DNA of 64,000 nucleotides, taken from the NCBI GenBank assembly GCA_947561395.2, contig CANNZS020000208.1:1-64000 (forward strand), in the 5' to 3' direction. Below are positions 8,779 through 18,145 of this stretch, one piece after another. Position 1 is the first letter of the stretch. The number at the start of each line of letters is the position of its first letter. The notes beneath the pieces were generated by a model that ran no database searches, had not been told where the DNA came from, and saw only the letters and a list, made by a program, of their open reading frames with translations. The DNA comes from Buxus sempervirens. Its lineage: Eukaryota > Streptophyta > Magnoliopsida > Buxales > Buxaceae. The translations under genes and the position numbers were made by a program.

Positions 8779-9803
8779 AAGCGCGCTACTGAGGCATCAT
8801 CCGAAGCGGGAAGATTCTCCTTTTCTTTAGAGAAGTTCTAATGAAACGGTAGTGAAAGGGTAGTCCAAAAGGGATCTTTTTCATCGACCTTGTAGTCCTC
8901 GCCGTATGAATTTGTTTGTAAATGCGGAGTCATCGACTGCTGGTGTGGCTTTACTGGTCTGGGCTATGCCCTGCGCCCTTGGCTTGGCTTTTATAGCTTT
9001 TTCTTTTTTACTTAGATATGCTACTTTTGGTATTCGTACTGTCACCCTCGTATCTGCTGGATATGGATAACCTTCTGTGGTCTCTACTGGTTATGCTTAA
9101 GGAACTGTAACTTAGTCAACTGGTTCTTCGTTCTTCAACTGGATAAAGGACTAGCTCTGGTAATTCAAATGTAATGGATCTACTACTGGGTATGTGACTA
9201 AAGGATATGCTCCAGCAACCCTAGCTTATGGTGCAGGTCCTACAAGTGGGTATGTGACTGGTGCGTGCTTTTTACGTATTAGCTACTTATGCTCCTATTG
9301 GTGTTGATACTAGGTATGGATCAACTGCAGGGTCTTGATCTAACACTGGATTTGCTGCTAGGTCTACTGCTTGCTTTGCTTATGGCGTATATGGTTTTCG
9401 GTTGGCTCACTCTTTCCGTTCGCAGGGTCACGCTCACGAACGTCAGAATCAGGCTCTCGATCACTACTCTCAGAATCTGGATCTCGACCGAAGCAACCAG
9501 TTCCAGCAGCAGCGGTGATGGTTACAGCGGTTCGGCTACTTCACTGCTTGAGTGAGGAGCGGGAATCACTGTTTACCGGGAAGAGAAAGAAGAAAAAAGC
9601 AGCTTTCAGAGAGGAAGTAAGCGGCAGTGCTCTCGCATCGGTTTGAAGCGGCTGTAAGAGCGGTACGGACTAGTTGTATGTACCGGTTAGCTGTCAGTCG
9701 ACGAAGAGAGCAGCAGTAAGAAAATCCTCGTAGACGCAGGAAGCAGCTAAGAGAGCTAGCAGACAATAAGCAGCAGCAAAGAGCGGTGTCGGGTTTACCA
9801 ATC

Positions 9804-9821
9804 TCAGTATGAAAAGATTCA
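9804..9821 (+). repeat. 18-bp dispersed repeat, copy 1
   Basis: tcagtatgaaaagattca, identical to 17403-17420. This is short, but beyond chance for exact identity in 27 kb, and typical of small recombination repeats in plant mtDNA. Confidence 0.7.
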
Positions 9822-11270
9822 GTATTTCCCTGTGCTTTGACGGAGAAGTCCGCGTTCTTCCCTCTCCCCTACTCGAGCTTCGTACTCCCCAAAACATCAA
9901 GTGGCACTACATCCCGCTCCACACACCGATGTTGCAGCCAATCGGTTTATCGTACCGATTGAAACCTTGGGCGGGCTTATATTGATTAAATCCTCTGATC
10001 GATAACCTTCTGAGCGGAGTCGATCGATATTAACTTACTTATGATGATGCGTCTTCTAATTATGCGCCAGTGAAAATCAATATCTTATTTCCTTCATTGA
10101 CTCCCATTCCCTTGCAGCGAGCGCAGCCCTCGACTCGAACCTATTCCCGCGAAGAGCGTCAGCCCATACTTGGCACAGTTACCTTCTCATGATACATCCT
10201 TACCAGGGTTAGCAGTGACCATAAGTCTCTTCTGCGTAGGGTTAAAGGCACGGAGAATGTATTTGCTTGCGCCGTCACTATCTTAGAAGAAAGTGTTTTT
10301 TCCAATGTCTGAATGAGAGACTGCCGGGGCACTTACTCGTTATGAATGAAACCCCTTCCTCTGTGCCTTATTTTTCGGTACCGGTAGCGAGGAGTACTCT
10401 AGCTATTGGAGTCTCTTATCGGATCCGTTAGCGGGTAGTAAACTTGGCAGGGAGAATAATACGTTTGGCAGGTCAGGTGCCCGCCTATGCTTATAGTTTA
10501 GTTCATTTTCGATAGTTGATTCGATATCAATCAGATTCGGGAGAAACAGCCGCCAGGTCGTCACCAATATTATCTGAGGTCGGGAATCAACAGTGCTATC
10601 CAGGCGGGTAACCCTACCCTATATAATAAATAGGTGGATCTCAACTTCGTGACTAACTCGGCCAGTGGCAAATGCAAATCATCCCAAAGTGTCTTCTTAC
10701 TCGGCCTGGTTACCAATCGGTAATTGGATCGGCAGGTAACAGGCTCTATCTATCCTATCTGGGTTCAATTCCTTGAGTCCTACCCGCATTGGATGAAAGC
10801 CTTCGATGCTTGTGAGATGTTGACCAATTGCTTTCTATCCGCACCTCACTTTCTATGCCAATCGGTCGGCAATTTATGCTTTTCGCCACAGTAGCCTCGG
10901 GTCGATCTGACTTATCGGTCGGTGCTATCGGCCCATTGTTCCTCCCTCAGCTTCTCGTAGACACCTGAGCTCTGGCACAACAGGGGGTAGCCCTCACATC
11001 TCTCGCCCAAGTTCAGCGGACTCAATCGCACCCTTCCTTCGTCGTATAGAAGAAAGAAGACGATCTAACCCGGTTAGCCTGAATTGGCTATTCTTGTGCC
11101 CACCCGACACCACAATCGTAAGCTTAATCCTCAGAAAACAAAACTACATGAACAAGCACGTATGGGAAACGGCCCCAAGTAACAATTCCTTACTGGCCAG
11201 CCAGCCAAGATCGGCTGTTCGCGGTCCAAGCGGAAGGGAATAAAAGCAAAGAAGGCGGGCGCGTACACAA

Positions 11271-11313
11271 TTGATTGGGGCTTACTCGAGGGATTGATTG
11301 GCGCTTACTAGAG
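11271..11313 (+). repeat. imperfect 23-bp tandem duplication
   Basis: ttgattggggcttactcgag at 11271-11290 and ttgattggcgcttactagag at 11294-11313: period 23, two mismatches in 20. Confidence 0.8.
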
Positions 11314-12630
11314 CCTTTCCGTGCTTGTTGGATGGGTTGGATTATAGGCTGGCCTGGCTAGCTATCCGGGCAATCAATATCTCGTTACCGTTACCTCGAT
11401 GCATACAATAGCTACGAGCTGCCGTAAGCGCTATTGCACGAGTCTAGTTATAAAGGGGATTTCGCAGAAGGAGGAGTGGGTCAGATGGGGAAGGTAAAGA
11501 GAGAGTCTATTGAGCCACTTGGCACGGGATTAGTTCTGTGGCAGAATCAGTCGAAGTTCCAATGGAGTGATCGGTACAGTCCTCACTGAAGGAAGTCAGT
11601 AGCAAACCATGAAAGTCAGTCATTTTCTAGGGAATGTATTTCCTGTCTTGAAAGCTTCAGGAATGAAATACTGAGGCGCAGAGGGGGCGAAGCGGCAAGG
11701 TCCGTAGCTCAAAGGTTAAGTGAGAAGAAAGTCTCGGAAACCCAACCATTCCATTCCGGGCGTACGATTGGCTTTAGAAAGAGAAGGGATCCACCATCTA
11801 TTCCATTTCTACCGCAAGGGAAGACCTCTTATTTTTAAGAATAAAAGTGGAAAAGGTTTGAAATAGGAGGTAATTTATAGCCCGTAGGTGAATATTCAAT
11901 AGGGGGTAATTTATAGTTTTCAATCCCAATAGCAATGGGTAGTACGGTAGTTACTGTCTTTGTAGTGGTTAGCCGCCCCAAAGTCAACACAATTCTTTCA
12001 TAAAACTGGTGGGCGGTTTCCAGCTTAATGAGCTGGCAAACAACTTGCCCTCATCCTTGCTCTACTTCGGACCCTGACTCAGTTAGTTTGGTTTCTGGGA
12101 TTGAAGGTGTGTTCTCAGTCTCTTCTGCTTGGAATGCTTACCCTGATCTTTCTTAGTTTAAGGAAGAAGAATACGTTTATGCGAGCACGGTGGAAATATG
12201 CAATATTGAGGAGGGAGTGTCAAAGTAGGGGCGTAGCGTTTGCTTACGAGCCGTAAAGTCAGTGGTGAACTGCCCAATTCGTGTATGGGTGCCTGCTCTT
12301 GAATCTCTCTCCAATCTCCTTAGTTTGGTCCCTTGAGTGTCTTGGCAATGTTGAATTGAGAAATCAACCGAAGAGCTGACCGAAGGAGAAAATAAAATGG
12401 GTGTAGCTCACTTCAAGCAGTAGGGATCGAAGCGGAAAGGAGAAAGAGAGGAAAGCTTTGAAACAGAATAGATTGGATTGAATACTGAGCCAGCCTATAG
12501 GTTCAATGTCATTTTTGTAGTTCACCAATCGAAAAGCCAGGTTTTTTGCAACTGAAGTGAAGCAGTGGAGAGTCTCAGTCTCCGTGAAAATAACATATAA
12601 CATAGTATGAGCGAGCTATTCCTGTAGTTA

Positions 12631-12990
12631 TTGTCTTTGTCTTGTTCAAAGGTCTCTTATCTGTGGAGTCTTTCCCCGTCTTCTTTTGTGGGTCTATCTC
12701 TCGTAAGTCAAGTCCCGCCTCTCCCAAGTGCGGCTAGGGCATTCCTTGAGCGAGATAGCCCTACTCTAAGTAATTTCCTGCCTAAGGGTAGTGAGTGGCC
12801 TCACTTGATAGAGGCCCGAGCGTACCGCTTTCAGTTGTTGTTTAGTGAATGGATACCTTTTCGGTTGAAGTTCCCGTTGTTAGCTGTCGAATGGCCGGTT
12901 GAAAGTAACGAAGCAAAGGAAAGAGAGAGGTACAATTCAATTGTGGAAGATGAGCTTTTCAGACGTTATCCCCTTGTTGCACATGTCTGA
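12631..12990 (+). CDS. unknown open frame, no ATG
   Basis: Open for about 119 codons but with no in-frame ATG (the first codon counted is TTG), so translation would need another start. The product is coherent in its second half (EWPHLIEARAYRFQLLFSEW..RLKFPLLAVEWPVESNEAKERERYN): mixed aromatic and charged residues, not low complexity. No family is recognised. It may be an exon-like scrap of a lost gene. Confidence 0.2.
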   Translation: MSLSCSKVSYLWSLSPSSFVGLSLVSQVPPLPSAARAFLERDSPTLSNFLPKGSEWPHLIEARAYRFQLLFSEWIPFRLKFPLLAVEWPVESNEAKERERYNSIVEDELFRRYPLVAHV

Positions 12991-13497
12991 TCTTTACCTT
13001 AGCTGCAGTAGGCTTTGGCACCTTTGATAAGCGGTGGCAGCTCAGCTCGCTTTGTTCATCTTTTAGGGGTTTCCCCTCTCAGTCAAAGTTGTTTCGGCCG
13101 GTGAGCCTATGTCCTTTATTAAGGGAAGTTTACTTGCCCAATCTAAGCTAAGGCCCGTGAGCCTAATCAGTCAAGTCAACCATACCTAAGGATCGGTGAA
13201 AATGGAGATGGAAAGAACCTCAACAGGGTTAACTTCGAGTTAAGATTTAGCCGTTGCAGGAACTGTTCTAGTGGTTCAAGCAGGGTCCGAAGAAGAATCT
13301 GATAAAAGTGAGTCAAGTTCAACATAGTACGTAAGTCGCCCACCTATATCCGTCCCAATGCTTTTTTTATGGTAGTAAAGGAGCCGCCCAGGGAAGGTAC
13401 TCGAGGTAGAAATCAGAAGACGAAGAAAGGGGTAGGGAAGCCAAGTCTTTTCTTTATTTCCGCTTCAGTGTGCCGTTCAGTGCCGTAGGTTAATGAA
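12991..13497. other. gene-free stretch
   Basis: I see nothing assignable in these 507 bp. Confidence 0.5.
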
Positions 13498-13812
13498 ATG
13501 CGAAAAGGAAAGGGAATCAAAGGCTCCTCCGTAGGGGGAGCTAAGAAGTCTAAAAAAGTAGGTAGTTCACCCGTTCAAGTAACAACTTCATATCTATCCG
13601 TTCCCGAACTCAAGTCCATAGCTCAGGGAAGCGGAGCAACCTTCAAACCAGCAGCAAAGGCAGATGTAGGCAGGCGTGAAGGAGGTCCGTGGCTCAGTAA
13701 AGGGAGTATTAAATACTTAAAATTGCTTATCAGAATCCAACATCCACTTCCACTAATCTGTATGAATCAAGGGATCAATCAAAAAATAGTAATCCGAAAA
13801 TCAATACAATAA
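13498..13812 (+). CDS. unknown 104-residue basic ORF
   Basis: Starts with ATG (MRKGKGIKGSSVGGAKKSKK): Lys/Gly/Ser-rich beginning, a middle with VPELKSIAQGSGATFKPAAKADVG, and an Ile-rich end. High pI. I do not recognise it. It stands alone between gene-free stretches. The composition could fit a small nucleic-acid-binding protein, but that is only composition. Confidence 0.25.
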   Translation: MRKGKGIKGSSVGGAKKSKKVGSSPVQVTTSYLSVPELKSIAQGSGATFKPAAKADVGRREGGPWLSKGSIKYLKLLIRIQHPLPLICMNQGINQKIVIRKSIQ

Positions 13813-14312
13813 GTAAGTTGCGCACTTAAGGAGAGATCGATAGACCAACCCACAAAATAGTTCTTTGTTCATGATTCCATCCTGATCTATGTTCCCTTGG
13901 AAGAAAATCCATTACTCTCGCTTAGGGTGGTCACGGGCAATAAAAATAGAGTCAGTCAGGGCATCATCCTTATGCTTGGTCGATAGGATTTCGAATCTTT
14001 AGAATCCCGGTTAGGGCAAAGGTTTGAATTGGGCTAGGCGGGGGTTCCGGATAAACGAATAATAGAATATATACTAGGCAGTGAGAAGAAAGCAAAGTAA
14101 ATGCATTCCCGACCCCCTTAAAAGAGGGGCGCTATCGAGTACGGTTTTCCATCGATTAGAGATGGGCTGTCTAGCTCAAAGGAGATAGGCTCGAGCGGAG
14201 ATCTTTCTTTAAATTATAGAATAGTCCAGGGGGCTTCATCTCTCAACAATTACAAGTGAAGGAGGGAAACGGTGTAAATACGAAAAAACTCTAGCTGTAG
14301 GGGCGGGCAACT
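13813..14312. other. gene-free stretch before the ORF at 14313
   Basis: About 500 bp without a supported gene. The last 60 bp (gaaggagggaaacggtgtaa) are purine-rich just upstream of the ORF. Confidence 0.4.
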
Positions 14313-14585
14313 ATGAAGAGTTTGTTTGAAAACACCTGCCGTGCCGTGAAGGTGTACTATACTATTGGTCAAATCAATGCGTTTTCGAAGCATCAGCCTT
14401 TTAACGAAATTCGAATAGAGAATTCCGATTATCGCTTGGATAGCCCGGTGTTTATGGCCAATTTGGAAGGTGTTTCATGCGCAAAAAACACGGGAAATTT
14501 GTCAGATTCTCAATGTCCGGAATTTGACTTGAAGCCATTTTTACGGGGGTTGATGAAAGTTGCACTATTTCGATGTCTCGTATGA
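14313..14585 (+). CDS. unknown 90-residue ORF
   Basis: Starts with ATG and reads as normal protein text: MKSLFENTCRAVKVYYTIGQ, then INAFSKHQPFNEIRIENSDYRLDSPVFMANLEGVSC and DSQCPEFDLKPFLRGLMK. Three Cys, no membrane segment, balanced composition. Unlike most open frames here, the opposite strand is not open. No family is recognised. It could be a remnant of a larger nuclear or plasmid-derived gene, or a lineage-specific mitochondrial ORF. Confidence 0.35.
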   Translation: MKSLFENTCRAVKVYYTIGQINAFSKHQPFNEIRIENSDYRLDSPVFMANLEGVSCAKNTGNLSDSQCPEFDLKPFLRGLMKVALFRCLV

Positions 14586-14957
14586 TATGCCATTTTGATC
14601 GGGAAAACGGAAAAAGTCCGATTGGAATGGACGTAGCTCACGAGGAAAGGAAGAGGCTGTTGCAAGCAAGTAGGAGTCCCATTTCGTCTCAGGTAAAGTG
14701 AGAGTCTAGTTATATTGATTCAAAGCGAGCACTATTGATTAGTTTAAGGCAGAAGAAGGCGAGGCAGTCTTCAAGTGCCCTCGGGCAGAAGAAGAAGGGG
14801 CTAATAGGAAGGGAATGGGCTCAATATCTCACTATTTAGGAAAGTTGTTTAGGAAAGCTCAAGATCTCAGTCTAGTGTAAGTAAATCTACTCTTTCTTAG
14901 GGCAGAAGCATACTCAAGGAGATATGGAATATCAATAGCATAGGAAATGAAATGAAC
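14586..14957. other. gene-free stretch
   Basis: Purine-rich (gaagaaggcgagg, ggcagaagaagaagg words). Nothing recognisable. Confidence 0.4.
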
Positions 14958-15230
14958 TCAACTAGTTATCACGTTGAGTAAGGAAGCAAAGCAACTAGTT
15001 AGAACGGTTTCTCGCACCGGTAGAAGTGTTCCTGTGCCTGAGGGAACAAGGAAAGCAACAAAGCAGATCTTTACAGATAAGTGAAGAAGTCCGAATACCT
15101 TAGTAGTCCACTTATAAAGTAGCTCGCCTGCAGCAGTAGTCAACCTGCCAAGCCAAGTCAAATGGAGTTCTCGAGCAGGAAAGCTCATCGCGAGGTAACG
15201 AACGAGTCGAAACAGATGGTGATCCTTCAT
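14958..15230 (-). CDS. unknown 90-residue ORF
   Basis: Starts with ATG on the minus strand (MKDHHLFRLVRYLAMSFPARELHLTWLGRL). Its second half is hydrophobic (VFGLLHLSVKICFVAFLVPSG), which could be one membrane segment. Not recognised. Downstream on the same strand the unit is purine-rich and empty. Confidence 0.25.
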   Translation of the reverse strand: MKDHHLFRLVRYLAMSFPARELHLTWLGRLTTAAGELLYKWTTKVFGLLHLSVKICFVAFLVPSGTGTLLPVRETVLTSCFASLLNVITS

Positions 15231-15416
15231 AAATAGCTAGCGTGGAGCAAGCGGTTAGGATTCTATGTGACGGAATATAAGTTATTATATATGGCTTATA
15301 GACTGGCGTAGCGCTTTATGATTCCCCTTGGTTGCTTCATGCACGGGGAGAGGTTTCTTGGCGATGTAAGTAAGTGACTTTCTGGATCTTTCACCCTCAG
15401 GGAAAAAGTCTGGGTG

Positions 15417-15743
15417 TTAGAATGGGTGGGAGCTCTCTTCTTTCTTGCCCTCTTTGGAGGAATGAGGATTAGGAAGCTCCGCTCCCTCGTAGAAAATCAA
15501 GTTGGCACAAGAAAAGATGATTGATTCTTTGGGGTGCACATCCGTCTTGTCAATCATTCCTCTCAGCATTACTAGATTTCCAAGAGCAGGCAAGAAAGGG
15601 GCTTCTATTAGCATATAATAGACTTCGTAGTTCCAGAGACGGGAGGAAAAACTAATAAGACCACGATCCTCCTTCTTAGGCCGATCGAAGTCGAAGGGTT
15701 TCAGATCGAAGGTTGAGGCATTTCTAGGAAGACGGATTCTCAA
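15417..15743 (-). CDS. unknown 108-residue open frame, no ATG start
   Basis: Open on the minus strand, with TTG as first possible codon. The text is protein-like: RIRLPRNASTFDLKPFDFDR, GLISFSSRLWNYEVYYMLIE, ALGNLVMLRGMIDKTDVHPKE, with an in-frame ATG only far inside. Its beginning overlaps by 20 bp the end of the frame at 15724-15963, so the two may be parts of one decayed gene in different frames. No family is recognised. Confidence 0.25.
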   Translation of the reverse strand: MRIRLPRNASTFDLKPFDFDRPKKEDRGLISFSSRLWNYEVYYMLIEAPFLPALGNLVMLRGMIDKTDVHPKESIIFSCANLIFYEGAELPNPHSSKEGKKEESSHPF

Positions 15744-15963
15744 AGGTTACACCTAGGTAGAAAGGGGATTTGACAGATAGAGAAGTGGGACGGAAGTGGA
15801 AGGCTTTGTCCGGATATAGATTCCGTAGAAATAGAAGTTCTTTGTTAGCAGCTTCAGGTAGTAAAGGGAGCGAGAGTCCCCCTCGAACTTGACTAGAGAA
15901 AGAATTGGACTTGTATTTCGCTGGCTTCTTACCGCTAGGAGTGAGCCTTTGTCGTCCTTTCAA
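15724..15963 (-). CDS. unknown 79-residue open frame, no ATG start
   Basis: Open on the minus strand, first possible codon TTG. The product is basic at the start (KGRQRLTPSGKKPAKYKSN), then SLPLLPEAANKELLFLRNLYPDKAFHFRPTS. It runs into the frame at 15417-15743 with a 20-bp overlap. Not recognised. Possibly the upstream part of the same decayed gene. Confidence 0.2.
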   Translation of the reverse strand: MKGRQRLTPSGKKPAKYKSNSFSSQVRGGLSLPLLPEAANKELLFLRNLYPDKAFHFRPTSLSVKSPFYLGVTFENPSS

Positions 15964-18145
15964 CTAGTAGCAACTATGGATTCTAAGTTTCAGGCAGAAG
16001 ACGAATCCAAAAGGTAATGAACGGGATCCCCTAAGGGTAATGGGAAAAATCCCCAAAAGGAATCCGAAGATCAGTATTTTTTATCCTCCCAGTGGGCAGT
16101 ATACTACGATTCAGTAATTCGATCTATGCCAACGGTCTCTTTTGGAGCTGGGGCTTGTGTCAGTCTTTCTTTTTTTCCTTGCCCGCAATGAGTGGACCGG
16201 AGGGCAAAGAAAGGAGGCGACGACGAAATTGTTACTTTGAGTTTCAATAAAAATAGACTAGCAGGGGAAAAGAGGTCTCAGTCCAGGTATAAAGAAAGGG
16301 GGTATAACCTCCTTTTAGGCGGCGCACTCTTCTATTGTTGATTAGAAAGGTGGGCCCCAGAGGAGGCGCACTATCCTTAGGATTAGACAGCAGAATCCAT
16401 CTCTAAAGCAATTCCCGAGATCCGGAGAGATTTTGTGTAGTCCATCCAATCTGGATCCATAGATTGGCTTAGATCCATTCCTTTTCATCCCCTACGCTGC
16501 GAGCGTCTGTCCTACGGTATCAATCCCCGAATGAACTTCCTTAGGTAAGGGAGGACTTCTTTGATAATAGCAATTTATGAGACCCTTCTTAGGGAAATGA
16601 AAGAGAAAAGAAGACCGTCCCATCTTGCGAGATCTCTCTCTGATCCGCGTCCTATTCTCCGCAATTCATCCTTTTAGAACTATTTAGAAAGAAGGAAGTG
16701 AGATGCTTGAAAGTCAAGATGATTATAGATTGAAATTGAAAGATCATAGATAGAATCGATCTACTTCGAATCGAGAGACTTCAACGTGCCTTCCCAGTAT
16801 GGTATGATTCCTCGACGGGTAAGACTGATTGATTAAACCTGCCTTTCTTCAGGAATTCTTAAACCTTCTGTCTTTGAGTCAGTCCGCCCTACTTTTTTTT
16901 TCTTCCCCAGTCGAATGAATAATATGGCTCTATGCGCGAGTGGACTCTCAATAGAATTCCGAGCAGCATCTCTTGAACTGCTTGTTTTCGAGAATCGCTT
17001 GTCTAGCATAACATAATAGAGGTTGGCCCCCTCCGTAGCGCTAGGGTGAGCAAGCCAGTCTTTGATTCCTTCCTAGTGGATTGTAATCGATAGACCGAGC
17101 CGAGTTCGCTTTCGCTCTTCCTGGGTGTGAATTTCTGCCTTTAGTAAGGACACCGACCTTGTTATCCTTATCCCGATCGGGCATTCCAGGGTCTTCTGTG
17201 CATTTCGTCTAGTATCAGACGATTCCGCCGATTCTATTTCTTTATTCTACGAAAATAATATCCTATCTAGGGATGGAGGAAAGAAAGCAAGTGGTGCATC
17301 TATTCTCCTAAATGGAGTCTAAGTCCCCGTTAAGCCATTCAACGAGGTAATCCCGGCATTAGATTGAGGCAAGGGCGGCTATCCCTTTCTGTCTTTCCTG
17401 GTTCAGTATGAAAAGATTCAATCTTACTGGCAGGATTGTTCCCAGGTCATTGCTCTGAGACTAGCATCACATTGAGTGCACCAACCGAACCGAGGAAGGA
17501 TCGAAAGGCAAAGGTGAAAGCCCAAATCCACGCTCTGGTTCCGCCCCTCTGTGAAAGGGCACCTATTGTGGTCACCCACGTCGAAAGGGTGAAAGCAAGG
17601 AGGAATTCAAAAGCAAAGCAAGGATGCAGGCGAAAGCTAGGAGTCAGGGGCAAGCAAGGGTCAGCCCAACCGAAGTAAATTTAATTACAAACGAAGAAAG
17701 ATACATTCCAACAGCTCCTAAGGTAAGGGCACGTGTCTACTGAGAAAGCCGCTCCCCTTTGACGGAGCTCAGAAGGTTTCATTTCTTCCAAAAGGTAGGC
17801 CGAAGTAAAATGAATGAAGTAGGAAAGTGGTCTCAGAGTCATCTGAGATAGGAGTATAATGCTTTATCCGTTTCATTCCCTATTGAATAGGTGAGCGAAA
17901 GACCGTAATCCAACTAAAAGAAGGTGGGCACTTGCACCGAGTAAGAAGGATAAGTCAATCCCACAATTTGCTCACTTGCTGGCGCTCAAGCCCTTGTTTT
18001 GGTCAGCAAAGCAAAGGAGGGAAGGTGCTCCGGTACGAAAGCATAAAATCCCTTGTCAGCTTGGTTCTTCAGTCAGATCGGTGGGAATCTGGTACGAGCA
18101 AGCGTTGAGTAAAAGCTCTTAAGAAAGGAAGAATAAAGTCGGGTC
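15964..18145. other. 2.2-kb gene-free stretch
   Basis: No supported gene. The open frames at 17436-17678 and 17447-17653 lie on opposite strands over the same bases and are of biased composition (Lys/Ala/Arg-rich or its mirror). Nothing matched intron domain V, tRNA or mitochondrial exons that I know. It ends in the 18-bp repeat at 17403 and the start of the diverged duplications after 18.1 kb. Confidence 0.5.
17403..17420 (+). repeat. 18-bp dispersed repeat, copy 2
   Basis: tcagtatgaaaagattca, identical to 9804-9821. The flanks differ. Confidence 0.7.

Larger units (their letters stand above)
8779..12630. other. 3.9-kb gene-free stretch with short repeats
   Basis: No supported gene. From about 8930 to 9370 there are degenerate repeats of ggttatg/actggt type, including gggtatgtgact at 9188 and 9248. 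From 9590 to 9780 the text is rich in agcagc/gcggt words. CCAATCGGT occurs three times (9938, 10713, 10858). A 23-bp imperfect tandem lies at 11271-11313. The paired ggtaatttatag words near 11870 and 11920 are another small repeat. Open frames at 9289-9646 and 9566-9900 are on both strands at once and are not convincing. Confidence 0.5.

Noticed and set aside
9289-9900. Several 66-91 codon frames on both strands
   Set aside because: They lie in short-repeat DNA, overlap each other on opposite strands and have strongly biased composition.
17436-17678. 80-codon Lys/Arg/Ala-rich ORF
   Set aside because: The opposite strand is open over the same bases and composition alone explains the lack of stops.
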